DNA of 64,000 bases from Xanthocytophaga flava (GCA_030068525.1 JASJOS010000003.1:434001-498000); one strand, 5' to 3'; positions 9,931-18,985 are shown, counted from the stretch's first letter. The notes: generated by a model not told the origin, from the letters alone. A program made the numbers and translations.

Positions 9931-10058
9931 TAAGTACTTAAAAATCAAGAACATGATATGTACCTTTATGAATAAATCACCCAATATGCAGGATTCCAGA
10001 TAACTCTAACAAGTATATTTTTATGACTAAGTTTTCTTCATAAACTTAAGGTACATCT

Positions 10059-10089
10059 AAAAAAACTTCATCTCTGGTGGAGTTTTTTT
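10059..10089. terminator. Bidirectional terminator between convergent genes
   Basis: AAAAAAACT (10059-10067) pairs with AGTTTTTTT (10081-10089), and the stem extends inward by TCA/TGG pairs. A-runs and T-runs on both sides suit termination of the secreted-protein gene (plus) and the glycosyltransferase gene (minus), whose stop codon it overlaps. Confidence 0.75.
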
Positions 10090-11359
10090 ATTTCTTTTTA
10101 TGGCTAATCGAGTGGTATAAACTTTGGTATCGTCCAGCAACATGTTCTTCTGTAAAACGTTGCAACACTGATTGTCTTGCATTCTGCAAAAGAGACTCCT
10201 GTCTTTTTTCTTCCAGTACAAATAAGATCCCTTTTGATAAATCTTCAGCAGATTTGTATACAGCAAGATAGCCGTTTTGTCTGTGATCAATCATCTCTGG
10301 TAAACCACCTGTATCAAAAGCTACGACTGGTGTTCCACATGCCAGTGCTTCCATTACAGTGTTAGGCAAATTATCTTCTAATGAGGGTAATACCATAGCA
10401 TCGCAGACATTGTATAATTCTACCAATGCGGTATCTCCTTTTACTGATCCATAGTCATGTACATGAAATGGTAAGCGTCGCAAAACCTCTTCTTCTGCCT
10501 TTCCAAAAATTACCAGCTCAATTTGCTCTTTTAGATTTTTATCAGCTTCATAGAGTTGATTAAGTGCTTTTTCCAGATAAGCAAAACCTTTACGAGGATC
10601 TTGTGTATTCATAGCTCCAAACAAAAGCAACTTCTTATCTACTGGCAAGCCTAACTTTTCCCGTAAAGCCAATACATCCATAGGTTTATACAATTCTGTA
10701 TCTATAGGATTGGGAATAGCTGTTACAGGAAATTGTCGTAGTAAAGCGCTCTGCCTTGCCTTATCCGCCAGCCATTGACTACAGGTTACAAAATGAATAG
10801 GAGCGTTCTGTAACAAAGCCTTCTTTTTCTCAAAAATCCGATAGGACAAATCCTTCTCAGACGGATGCTTCAAAAACGGGCATTCATGGCAATGGGATAA
10901 ATAATGAGCACAGGTTCCGCTATAATGACAGCCACCTGTCATAGCCCACATATCATGCAATGTCCAGACTATTGGCTTATTCAGTGATAAGAGCCTTTTT
11001 AAAGATCCTAATGACAAAAATCCAAAATGAATCCAGTGCAGATGCAAAACATCTGCTTGTAAAATAGCGGGATGAGTACTGATATCAATACCAGCAACTC
11101 CGGGAGAGAAAGCAAATCGTACCTGTTTTGACTTTTCAAAAAAATAGAAATACAATCGTTCTGCTACAAAACGCCCGAAAACAGCTTTCTTCTGTAGATA
11201 AGAGGTTGCTACAGGAGTCACAAAGCCTTCTGCAAAAACCTGTTCCTGTACCAGTAAAGTTGCATTTGTATAACTCTTTCGTAAAGCCAGTGCCAATCTG
11301 CGACAGGCTACAGCAGCACCTCCGCTGGACTGGTAGGTATTGATTAACGTGACGTTCAA
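10088..11359 (-). CDS. GT4-type glycosyltransferase (TTG start)
   Basis: This is a GT-B fold glycosyltransferase that would add a sugar from a nucleotide donor to a surface glycan. The N-terminal acceptor half has INTYQSSGGAAVACRRLA and VWTLHDMWAMTGGCHYSG, followed by a Cys cluster (C-x5-CxxC) seen in a WcaC-like branch. The donor half has LLLFGAMNTQDPRKGF and the conserved nucleotide-sugar site PNTVMEALACGTPVVAFDTG-GLPEM. The start codon is TTG: the frame runs upstream to a stop with no ATG, and TTG gives the family-typical N-terminus. The FkbM methyltransferase gene lies 50 bases upstream on the same strand, which points to joint glycan synthesis and modification. Confidence 0.9.
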   Translation of the reverse strand: MNVTLINTYQSSGGAAVACRRLALALRKSYTNATLLVQEQVFAEGFVTPVATSYLQKKAVFGRFVAERLYFYFFEKSKQVRFAFSPGVAGIDISTHPAILQADVLHLHWIHFGFLSLGSLKRLLSLNKPIVWTLHDMWAMTGGCHYSGTCAHYLSHCHECPFLKHPSEKDLSYRIFEKKKALLQNAPIHFVTCSQWLADKARQSALLRQFPVTAIPNPIDTELYKPMDVLALREKLGLPVDKKLLLFGAMNTQDPRKGFAYLEKALNQLYEADKNLKEQIELVIFGKAEEEVLRRLPFHVHDYGSVKGDTALVELYNVCDAMVLPSLEDNLPNTVMEALACGTPVVAFDTGGLPEMIDHRQNGYLAVYKSAEDLSKGILFVLEEKRQESLLQNARQSVLQRFTEEHVAGRYQSLYHSISHKKK

Positions 11360-11409
11360 CCGATTCAGGATTTTGTTGAAAGGGGAAATATGCTTTTATA
11401 TGCAAGTAC

Positions 11410-12306
11410 TTAGTCCTTATAGGCAAATATATTCAATTGCAAATCCATCACAGGTGTCTTGTGATTAGTACGATTAACAAATGGCTGTTTACGATCTGCT
11501 TCTGAACGGATAAAATACCGGAAACCACTATCTGTCAGAATTTGAAGAATTTCACCCAATGCCTGTGGCTCGCCCAGATAAGCATGATACTCAATAAAAA
11601 GATGCCGAATCCTTCCCAGACTATTTTTGCAATCCCGTATTACTGCAACCTCTGCCCCTTCAATGTCCATTTTAAGCAGGTCTATCATCGTTTCTTTTTC
11701 CAGCCAGTCTTTCAAACGTGTGGCAGGTACCTGTGTAGTCTTGGCTCCTACAATCACAGAGCCACCATCTGCACCTTCAGCAGAAAAAGAAATGGTGGTA
11801 TTTTCATTCCAAACAGCCTGATTAATGATTTCTATATTTTGCAGATTATTCTTCTGAATATTACGGGATAAATATCCGGCAATTGTCGGATCAGCTTCAA
11901 ACGCTTTGATATGTGCGTCTGGATACAGATGCTTAAAATACAAAGTATCTATACCTATATTAGCACCACAATTATAAATCAAAGGAGAAGAAGTGTTTGA
12001 AAGAAACCGATAGTTCTCATCTGCGAAGATCTCTTTAAATTGCCACAAAAAAGACTGACAATCGGGAACCACTATTTCAAAATTTAGGAAATTTACCTCT
12101 CTTGCCTTATACCGTCCTACATCTCCGTATTGAAAAGCCAGTCGCAGAAACGTACGACTATATCGTGTACGCCATAAATGATAAATATCTTTGAAAAGTA
12201 TTTTGAAGAATAAGATCAAGCGTATGAAAATTAAAAGGCGAAGAATTGGATTTGTGAGACAAAGGAAAAGATAGGAAAGCGAAAAGACAAGTAAAACAGC
12301 TCGCAA
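11410..12306 (-). CDS. FkbM-family methyltransferase (TTG start)
   Basis: This is a SAM-dependent O-methyltransferase of the FkbM family, often found in glycan loci. Motifs are YNCGANIGIDTLYFKHLYP (SAM-binding loop), AFEADP (ribose-binding acidic residue) and LLKMDIEGAEVAVI (family signature). A hydrophobic stretch at residues 4-40 could anchor it to the inner membrane. No ATG exists in frame before the catalytic domain. The TTG at 12306 lies six codons after an in-frame TAA and gives the longest product. The exact start is uncertain because the leader is hydrophobic and not conserved. It is probably co-transcribed with the glycosyltransferase that follows. Confidence 0.88.
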   Translation of the reverse strand: MRAVLLVFSLSYLFLCLTNPILRLLIFIRLILFFKILFKDIYHLWRTRYSRTFLRLAFQYGDVGRYKAREVNFLNFEIVVPDCQSFLWQFKEIFADENYRFLSNTSSPLIYNCGANIGIDTLYFKHLYPDAHIKAFEADPTIAGYLSRNIQKNNLQNIEIINQAVWNENTTISFSAEGADGGSVIVGAKTTQVPATRLKDWLEKETMIDLLKMDIEGAEVAVIRDCKNSLGRIRHLFIEYHAYLGEPQALGEILQILTDSGFRYFIRSEADRKQPFVNRTNHKTPVMDLQLNIFAYKD

Positions 12307-12366
12307 ATGAAAGAATATGCGTTATTACAATGCCTTTATGTCCACAAATACATTTCTTAGTCAGAC

Positions 12367-12549
12367 TTAAATAGTCTGTTTATTCTTCTGCATTTCAACC
12401 TCTATCTTTTTAAAGTCGATAGTAGAGCAAGCACCTCCACAACCTTTGGCGCACCCAGTGCTTTTCGTTGAAAACTGTTTACGAACAACAGTAAACAGAT
12501 ACGCTAATGCACTGAAAAAGATGATTCCGATGATAATATTCTCTGCCAT
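12367..12549 (-). CDS. FeoB-associated Cys-rich membrane protein
   Basis: This 60-residue protein has one N-terminal membrane helix (IIIGIIFFSALAYLFTVV) followed by a short Cys motif, GCAKGCGGAC. That architecture is the FeoB_associated family, which usually sits beside the ferrous-iron transporter FeoB and may help handle iron at the membrane. No feoA or feoB gene is present in this window, so this copy is detached from its usual partner. Start ATG at 12549. Confidence 0.8.
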   Translation of the reverse strand: MAENIIIGIIFFSALAYLFTVVRKQFSTKSTGCAKGCGGACSTIDFKKIEVEMQKNKQTI

Positions 12550-12609
12550 ATTCCCTGAACACTAAAATGTATAAGTTGGTTTCTATCTCATCAGGATGCT
12601 TGAATGTTT

Positions 12610-13416
12610 TTACAGTTCCACATTCTTCCAGTAAGACGCAATCAAATTACGCATAGGTTCATGAACGTTTGCAGCTCCAGCTACCAGTTGACCTCCGAAC
12701 AAATAAGTATCTCCACCATTAAAATCAGAAACCTTTCCACCTGCTTCTGTCACTAATAGTACTCCTGCTGCCATATCCCATGCTTTCAGATTGTATTCAT
12801 AAAACCCTTCAACACGACCACAAGCTACATAGGCCAGATCTACAGCTGCTGCACCTAATCGGCGAATACCATGTGATTGTAATACAAACTCCTGTAATAT
12901 GGTAAGATGGTCTGTAATTTTACCAGCTAGCGAATAAGGAAATCCTGTAGAGATAAGGCTATCTTGCAAGGACTCTGCATTAGATGTTTTGATCGGTTTG
13001 CCATTACAAAAAGCCCCACCACCCTGCCAGGCAGAAAAACACTCATCCAGATTAGGTTCATATACAATGCCTACCAATGGTTCCTTGCCTTTTACTAAAG
13101 CCACACTTACACAGAATATGCGCAATCCATGAATAAAATTGGTTGTACCATCCAGAGGATCTATAATCCAATTTAGTGTATCAGAATGTTTGTCAATTGT
13201 TCCCTCTTCCGTAATAAAACCTGCTTCTGGTACCAACAAGCTTAACTTAGCAACCAATTGTTTTTCAGCTTCTTTGTCTACATAGGATACCAGATTGTTA
13301 GCAGCACCTTTGTACTCTATATTTGACTTGTCAAATGCTTCTACTTCTCGTTTCAAAAATGCGCCGGTTTCTTTTACAATAGCAATAGCATCCTGGCAAA
13401 TCTGAGATAGGTTCAT
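12610..13416 (-). CDS. Inositol monophosphatase-family enzyme (SuhB-like)
   Basis: This is a metal-dependent sugar/inositol phosphatase. The metal-binding motifs are all present: EEG at residues 70-72, IDPLDGTTNF at 85-94, and KAWDMAAG near residue 217. Length (268) is typical. Members hydrolyse inositol-1-phosphate or related phosphates such as 3'-phosphoadenylate, and sequence alone does not decide between these. It lies 60 bases upstream of the FeoB-associated gene and 43 after the DUF4105 gene, all on the minus strand. Confidence 0.93.
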   Translation of the reverse strand: MNLSQICQDAIAIVKETGAFLKREVEAFDKSNIEYKGAANNLVSYVDKEAEKQLVAKLSLLVPEAGFITEEGTIDKHSDTLNWIIDPLDGTTNFIHGLRIFCVSVALVKGKEPLVGIVYEPNLDECFSAWQGGGAFCNGKPIKTSNAESLQDSLISTGFPYSLAGKITDHLTILQEFVLQSHGIRRLGAAAVDLAYVACGRVEGFYEYNLKAWDMAAGVLLVTEAGGKVSDFNGGDTYLFGGQLVAGAANVHEPMRNLIASYWKNVEL

Positions 13417-13459
13417 CGTATATAGAATTAAGGTAAAACAATCTGAACAACAAATAAAC

Positions 13460-14671
13460 TTAAGAAGCTTGTTTCAAGGAAAGACGTAACCGATACACCA
13501 GAAATCCTGAACGCAAAGCCAATAATAAAACTAAAGGTATTAATTCATAATCCAATTCTTGAGGAACTAATTTCCAGCCTAACAAAAGCAGAATCAAGAC
13601 TCCCAGATAAGTTAAGAAATAAAGACGTAACCAATGTGGCTTATTTTTCTTTAACAACCACATAGCGATGGGCAAATGTAAAGGCCATGCCCAGACCAAA
13701 TGCCAGTTTTTAATGGTCGCCTGATGATCCGTACCCACCCATAATAGCAGTAAAATCCACCCCAATAGTCCAATGATAGAGAAGAAAATAGCATCTACCC
13801 AAAACTGACGTCCGGTGCCACGCCATTGCCACAAGGTAAGTAAGATACCGAAGCCGAATAATATCCAGAACAAAACAGCAGGAGTAAGAAAGGTTTGTTC
13901 TACAGGTACCTCAGTAGCCTGAAATAATACCAGATTTGCGGTCTCAAACTTTTCTATCTTTCCATTACGTACAATTGTTGCCTGAGCAACCAGCTTCATT
14001 AGATTATCAGGCAGAAACATACTTTCATAAGGGGTTGCCACATGGTCTCCCGGTAATGCTACACCAAGATCCATCCCCATATCGGCATAAGGTAGTTGTC
14101 CTGCATACCGATCAAACCACTGACGGTATGTCAGAGTTTCGATATTAGTACCATATCTTAAATCATCGCCACATACCTTTTGCAACATATCCCGTACACG
14201 TGTGGTACAGTTGTCATAAAAGAAATCGTATCGGTAAAAACGATTTTCAGGTTTGTAATTTTCCTGTAGTAAATCAAAAAGCTTGTTTTTTTGATCGTCT
14301 GAAAGATTCAGACGTTGAGCTATTACGGAACGGTTATCGCGTTGGGAGGAATAAACCAGGGGTTCCATACCATGAATAGACAACATATAAGGGAGTTTGC
14401 CACGCGCAAACTTCACACCAAAAGAGAGTTGTCCTACCAATGTAGGCTCTCCAAAACTAAATGTACCATAGTTATATACATTATCTATTCTTAGTTCGGG
14501 ATCTTGAATCCATAGAGCTGTATGACCAAAGGTAGAGTACAAATCACTTCCCGGAGCTATAGTCAAAAGATATACTGTAGCTTTAGGCGATAAAGTGACA
14601 GCATGAACGTATGAGGCTTTTATACATAGAAGCATTCCCAGCAGAAAGCTTCGCAGGATCATTTTTTGCAT
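13460..14671 (-). CDS. DUF4105/Lnb-like membrane protein, candidate lipoprotein N-acyltransferase
   Basis: After a signal peptide (about residues 1-24) comes a periplasmic domain with the family hallmarks. TFGHTALWI contains a His and YDNCTTRVRDML contains a Cys; together these resemble the catalytic pair of NlpC/P60-like thiol enzymes. Four or more C-terminal membrane helices follow from about residue 265. The family (PF13387) is now linked to Lnb, which moves an acyl chain onto the N-terminus of lipoproteins. Bacteroidota commonly lack the usual Lnt enzyme, so this role is attractive here, but it is inferred from family membership only. The start ATG is at 14671, with a second in-frame ATG three codons later. 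Confidence 0.8.
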   Translation of the reverse strand: MQKMILRSFLLGMLLCIKASYVHAVTLSPKATVYLLTIAPGSDLYSTFGHTALWIQDPELRIDNVYNYGTFSFGEPTLVGQLSFGVKFARGKLPYMLSIHGMEPLVYSSQRDNRSVIAQRLNLSDDQKNKLFDLLQENYKPENRFYRYDFFYDNCTTRVRDMLQKVCGDDLRYGTNIETLTYRQWFDRYAGQLPYADMGMDLGVALPGDHVATPYESMFLPDNLMKLVAQATIVRNGKIEKFETANLVLFQATEVPVEQTFLTPAVLFWILFGFGILLTLWQWRGTGRQFWVDAIFFSIIGLLGWILLLLWVGTDHQATIKNWHLVWAWPLHLPIAMWLLKKNKPHWLRLYFLTYLGVLILLLLGWKLVPQELDYELIPLVLLLALRSGFLVYRLRLSLKQAS

Positions 14672-14800
14672 GTAATTTAAGCAAAGGTTTGCGCAAATAT
14701 AGAAATTTACACGTTATAGGATACTCTTTTGTCATTATCCTTCGGATGACTTTTGTCAGCAAACTTTCTACCGTTTATATCTTCCTTTCAAAGGAATAAA

Positions 14801-15475
14801 CTATTCTTTCTTCCCTGCGATCACAATGACAATCTCCCCTTTCGCAGGCTTTTGCTGATAATAAGCTAATACTTCTGGTAACAAACCATTGGTTGTCTCT
14901 TCGAAAAGCTTTGTTAGCTCACGAGACACTGAAACCTGACGATCTGCTCCAAAATATTCTATAAACTGCTCTAATGTTTTTAGCAACCGATGGGGAGATT
15001 CATAAAAAATCATAGTACGCTCTTCTTCAGCAAGCTCTTTCAATCGGGTTTGACGACCTTTCTTCTGAGGTAGAAAACCCTCAAAAACAAACCGCTCTGT
15101 TGGCAAGCCAGATTTTACCAGAGCTGGAACAAAGGCCGTTGGACCAGGCAAACATTCCACAGCCAAATCATTTTGCAAGCATGCTCGTACCAGCAAAAAC
15201 CCTGGATCACTAATACCTGGAGTACCTGCATCAGTAACAAGTGCCATCCGTTCGCCTTTTTGCATGCGTTCAATAAGCTTTGTTACAGTCTGATGCTCAT
15301 TAAATGCATGATGGCTTTGTAAAGGTTTTTGTATTTGCAGATGTTTTAGTAAATGGCCTGTTACACGGGTATCTTCCGCCAGAATTACATCTACTTCTTT
15401 CAGGATTCGTATAGAACGAAGGGTTATATCTTCGAGATTACCAATGGGAGTAGGAACAAGAGTGAGGGCAGTCAT
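14801..15475 (-). CDS. rsmI: 16S rRNA (cytidine-1402-2'-O)-methyltransferase
   Basis: RsmI methylates the ribose of C1402 in the decoding centre of 16S rRNA using SAM. The N-terminal signature LVPTPIGNLEDITLRSIRIL, the AEDTRVTGHLLKHL segment, ALVTDAGTPGISDPG and the FYESPHRLLKTL motif are all clear. Length 224 matches the compact Bacteroidota form. Expression probably starts in the upstream 95-base gap, which holds a TATCTTTG -7 box inside a large inverted repeat. Confidence 0.96.
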   Translation of the reverse strand: MTALTLVPTPIGNLEDITLRSIRILKEVDVILAEDTRVTGHLLKHLQIQKPLQSHHAFNEHQTVTKLIERMQKGERMALVTDAGTPGISDPGFLLVRACLQNDLAVECLPGPTAFVPALVKSGLPTERFVFEGFLPQKKGRQTRLKELAEEERTMIFYESPHRLLKTLEQFIEYFGADRQVSVSRELTKLFEETTNGLLPEVLAYYQQKPAKGEIVIVIAGKKE

Positions 15476-15484
15476 GAAAATAAA

Positions 15485-15565
15485 TACGTGAGCAAATGAG
15501 TATAGCTTCTATTTCCTGCAAAGATAGTATTCTTTGGCAGGGATCATTACTCATTTGCTCATGTA
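15485..15565. repeat. Nested inverted repeat between phhB and rsmI
   Basis: Outer arms of 18 bases (15485-15502 and 15548-15565) are complementary at 17 positions, around the core GAGCAAATGAGTA. Inside, CTGCAAAGA (15516-15524) faces TCTTTGGCAG (15531-15540) with one bulge. The structure covers most of the gap and includes the predicted rsmI -7 box. Confidence 0.75.
15519..15526 (-). promoter_or_regulatory. Probable -7 box of rsmI
   Basis: The minus strand reads TATCTTTG, a full match to TAnnTTTG, about 44 bases before the rsmI ATG. No TTG -33 element is seen at the expected spacing. Confidence 0.4.
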
Positions 15566-15570
15566 TATTC

Positions 15571-15807
15571 TTAACTGGTAGCCAGTTTATCGATAATATC
15601 AGCCAGTTTGCGGTCTTTGTCTGTTACGATATTGCCTGCATCATGTGTATTTAATTCTATTTCAACACGATTATATACATTAGCCCACCAGGGATGGTGA
15701 TTCATACGTTCTGCTTCAATAGCTACTTTAGTCATGAAGCCAAAGGCCTCTACGAAATTTTTAAACTGAAATGTTTTCTTCAGTTTATTGTCTTCTTCTT
15801 TCCACAT
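15571..15807 (-). CDS. Pterin-4a-carbinolamine dehydratase
   Basis: This small enzyme dehydrates 4a-hydroxytetrahydrobiopterin to regenerate the pterin cofactor of aromatic amino acid hydroxylases. The 78-residue protein carries the catalytic signature [21 protein letters not shown], with the two adjacent His and the Pro-Trp, followed by the conserved Thr-His-Asp and V-T-D-K-D segments. It is slightly shorter at the N-terminus than most PhhB/DCoH proteins but complete around the active site. No pterin-dependent hydroxylase lies in the window. Confidence 0.9.
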   Translation of the reverse strand: MWKEEDNKLKKTFQFKNFVEAFGFMTKVAIEAERMNHHPWWANVYNRVEIELNTHDAGNIVTDKDRKLADIIDKLATS

Positions 15808-15943
15808 AGATGAACAAAGGTTGATTTATACATGCATATTCCTTCAAAAAAGATACCCTATACTATATTCCTCGGCCAAACTACACTATTTTCTCAAAGA
15901 ATACGTGTTCTTATTTTTTCCTTATTCAATATGTGATAAAAAT

Positions 15944-17530
15944 CTATTGTCTTTCCAGCATTCTTAACCGCTCTTCCAGATCCCGTTCCTTACGATACAT
16001 TTCTTCCTGAGTAGCAGCCAGTTCTTCCATATTCTGACGCAACTCTTCTTCCTGAGATTTCAGCATTTCTGCCTGTTCCTGAGAGTCTTGTAGGAGTCGG
16101 GCCGTGTGTTCTGCTGTTTTTACAGTCAGAATAGCTGAAGCGACAAATTCACCTGCCTTTTCAAGAAAGCGAATCTGATAGTCTTCAAATCGTTCAAAGC
16201 TAGCTAACTCAATAATCGCCTCTACCATATCATTGTATTTCATCGGAACTATTGCCAGGCAACCGGGTGTAGCATCACCCAATCCCGATGTAATCTCCAT
16301 ATACCCTTTGGGCACATCTGTGAGTAAAATAGTATCTGCTTCCAGATAAGCCTGCCCTACCAAACCTGATCCAGCAGAGATTTGCTTCTGTATAAACTTT
16401 TTACGATCAAATGCATAACAGGCTAACATTTCAAGAACTACATCTTTTCTATCACCTTGTACTACAAAAAGGCTACCTTGTTGTGCTTTCAGATATTTGG
16501 TCAGAAAAGAAATTGCTTCATTTGATAATTTCTCCAGATTATTCTGGTTATTTCTTACAATTTCTGAAAAACGGGCTAGCCCTTCATTGGTCCAGTTTCG
16601 TCTTTCATCTTCTGCCTTTACAAGTTTCATTTGCTCTCTCATCTGAAGTAACTCACCTGCCAGAGTCTCTTTATTTAATGCCTTATTTGCTTCCGTTAAT
16701 CCTTTCCAGTTCACTTCAAAGTTTCCGGCAGACATAGCTTTTACCAACGTAGATGCTTCTTTAAAGTTCTGAATAGATGTGGCAACTACCTGCTCATAAC
16801 TTTCATCCCGATCAGAATTACCTGGGTTAAAAAGGTATTTTTCATTATTCTCTTCCAGATCAGACAATAACTTTTTCCGGCTTGCAGCATCTATAGTTAA
16901 CTTTCTGACTACTAAGCCCAGTATGGGCAGCCCAATTAACAGGAGAATTGCCTGTACAATCAGATTACGGCTCATCGCAGCTTCATAATCTGCCTGAGCT
17001 TTCTGAATTATAGTATCAACATATTTCCGGTGCCGGGATGCAAACGGAGAATACACTTTCCACAAATCATATCCTTTATCCAGCTTTAATAAAGCAAGAA
17101 ACTCTTCTGTATTTCCTTCTTTTGCCAAATCCCTCATATGATCACAATGTGAGATATAAGCATTAACAGCTTCTCTTATTTTACCAAACTGAACTCGAGA
17201 GGTATCCAGATTTTGTACATGTAGCAGACTGTCTACCTTAGCCATGGTACCTTTATTCATCTGGATAGAAGACGTGTAGGGTATTAACATCTGTTCATTC
17301 TGAGTTAGCCCATATCCTCTCAGACCAAGGTCCATTTTGGTAATGTGCTGAGTGAAGATGTCATCAATCCGTTTTCTCAACTCTTCAGCCTGCAGTTTTA
17401 TAGCAGTTGTCCTAAGCATTTCCTGTTTATTATACCAGCTTAAAGCAGATGATACAATCATCAGTAAAACTGTAAGTGATATGCCTAACAGAATAAGATT
17501 TCTTTCAATAAACTGTTGTACACGGCTCAT
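15944..17530 (-). CDS. CHASE3-GAF sensor protein without a kinase domain
   Basis: In order: a membrane helix (about residues 12-30); an extracytoplasmic CHASE3-like four-helix domain, with LRGYGLTQNEQMLIPY as its signature; a second membrane helix (about 190-210); a HAMP-like linker; a GAF domain (about 315-470); and a C-terminal coiled coil rich in Glu and Gln (EEELRQNMEELAATQEEMYR). There is no histidine-kinase H-box, ATPase, HD-GYP, GGDEF or methyl-accepting core. It may pass a signal by protein contact to a separate kinase. Neighbours on the minus strand are the DEAD helicase upstream and phhB downstream, with gaps over 120 bases, so it is probably its own unit. Confidence 0.82.
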   Translation of the reverse strand: MSRVQQFIERNLILLGISLTVLLMIVSSALSWYNKQEMLRTTAIKLQAEELRKRIDDIFTQHITKMDLGLRGYGLTQNEQMLIPYTSSIQMNKGTMAKVDSLLHVQNLDTSRVQFGKIREAVNAYISHCDHMRDLAKEGNTEEFLALLKLDKGYDLWKVYSPFASRHRKYVDTIIQKAQADYEAAMSRNLIVQAILLLIGLPILGLVVRKLTIDAASRKKLLSDLEENNEKYLFNPGNSDRDESYEQVVATSIQNFKEASTLVKAMSAGNFEVNWKGLTEANKALNKETLAGELLQMREQMKLVKAEDERRNWTNEGLARFSEIVRNNQNNLEKLSNEAISFLTKYLKAQQGSLFVVQGDRKDVVLEMLACYAFDRKKFIQKQISAGSGLVGQAYLEADTILLTDVPKGYMEITSGLGDATPGCLAIVPMKYNDMVEAIIELASFERFEDYQIRFLEKAGEFVASAILTVKTAEHTARLLQDSQEQAEMLKSQEEELRQNMEELAATQEEMYRKERDLEERLRMLERQ

Positions 17531-17659
17531 ACGATTGCTCTCTAATGATTCATTAATACATAATAATACCTATTAAAGGTAAATGATAACCAACCATTAG
17601 AAAAACAAAAGCTTCACTCCATCTTATTTATGTAATAAAATTGCACGAAATAATCTAAT

Positions 17660-18985
17660 TTATTTTCTACGAGGTTTACCAGTTGATTTAGTACTTTTCT
17701 TTCCTTGTTTTGCATTTGCACCTTTCTGTCGTTTCTTTTCATGAAAGGCACCTTGAAAGTCAGGGTTTTCACGTCGTTTTTGATTATCAATTTCCCGATT
17801 CATTTCCTGATCTTCCTCAAAAGGAGTCTTAAAAATTTCAATTTCAGCAGGAAGAGTCTCTCTGGGAATTGTCATCCGGATCAATTTCTCAATCTTCTCT
17901 ATATGGTACTTTTCTGCCTTATTCATGAAAGTAATAGCTTCTCCTGTACGAAAAGCACGTCCTGTGCGGCCAATGCGATGTACATAATCTTCATACACAA
18001 TCGGCACATCAAAATTGATGACATGGCTTACCTCCTGTACATCTATTCCTCTGGCAGCTACATCAGTGGCCACTAGTACACGTACATTTCCTTCCTTAAA
18101 GGACTCCATAGAGTTAATACGGGTATTTTGTCCCTTGTTGGCATGAATTACCCGAACCTCATCTTCCTGCATTTTCCGGGTCAGAAACCGATATATATTT
18201 TCGGCAGTCTGCCTGGTTCTTGTAAATACAATGACTCTGCTTAATCCGGCATTTTGTAAAAGATACTCCAGGAAATGTGCCTTAGTCTTAACATTCGGTA
18301 TTTCATACAAGCTTTGTTTTACTATTTCTGGTGTGGAAGCCTGAGGAGCCACTTCAATTCGGACTGGGTGTTCCAGAAATTCTTCTGAAAGTGTTTCTAC
18401 ACGAGGCAGAAATGTAGCTGAGAATAACAGATTCTGACGCTTCACTGGAATTATCTCCAGAATGCGTCTGATCTGAGGCATAAAACCCATATCCATCATC
18501 CGATCCGCTTCATCTAAAACAAGTGTTCGAATCTCTTTTGTAATTAATTCTCCTTTCAGATAGAGGTCCATAAATCGTCCGGGAGTGGCTACAATTATAT
18601 CAAGTCCTTTCTGAATGGTTTCAATTTGGGTTTTAGGCCCAATACCACCATAAATCCCAAGGTGTCTAATGTCTGTATATTTACCCAGTTCGGTAATAGC
18701 CTTGTCGATCTGCATAACCAACTCCCTCGTTGGGGCTAGTATTAGTGCACGTGGAGCCATTCCCTGGGCATATTTTACTTTCATAAGAATAGGTAAAAGA
18801 TATGCTGCTGTCTTTCCTGTTCCTGTCTGAGCAATTCCCAACACATCATGTCCTCCCTGTACTATAGGGATCGCTTTCTGCTGAATTTCGGTAGGAGTTT
18901 CATAGCCCGCTTCTGCGACAGCAGTCAGAAGTTGTTTATTCAGTTTGAAACTTTCAAATGTTATGGGTTGTAAATCCGTAGTCAT
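17660..18985 (-). CDS. DEAD-box RNA helicase (RhlE-like)
   Basis: This ATP-dependent RNA helicase has all core motifs: the Q motif (TFESFKLNKQLLTAVAEAGYE-TPTEIQ), AQTGTGKT (Walker A), APTRELV, GGIG, TPGR, LDEADRM (DEAD), SATF, VFTRT, ATDVAARGIDV and HRIGRTGR. A basic tail (KKRQKGANAKQGKKSTKS) would hold RNA. The frame extends 21 codons further upstream, but the ATG at 18985 gives the family-typical MTTDLQPITFESF start and is preferred. Cold-shock or ribosome-assembly roles are common in the family, but nothing here decides between them. Confidence 0.93.
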   Translation of the reverse strand: MTTDLQPITFESFKLNKQLLTAVAEAGYETPTEIQQKAIPIVQGGHDVLGIAQTGTGKTAAYLLPILMKVKYAQGMAPRALILAPTRELVMQIDKAITELGKYTDIRHLGIYGGIGPKTQIETIQKGLDIIVATPGRFMDLYLKGELITKEIRTLVLDEADRMMDMGFMPQIRRILEIIPVKRQNLLFSATFLPRVETLSEEFLEHPVRIEVAPQASTPEIVKQSLYEIPNVKTKAHFLEYLLQNAGLSRVIVFTRTRQTAENIYRFLTRKMQEDEVRVIHANKGQNTRINSMESFKEGNVRVLVATDVAARGIDVQEVSHVINFDVPIVYEDYVHRIGRTGRAFRTGEAITFMNKAEKYHIEKIEKLIRMTIPRETLPAEIEIFKTPFEEDQEMNREIDNQKRRENPDFQGAFHEKKRQKGANAKQGKKSTKSTGKPRRK

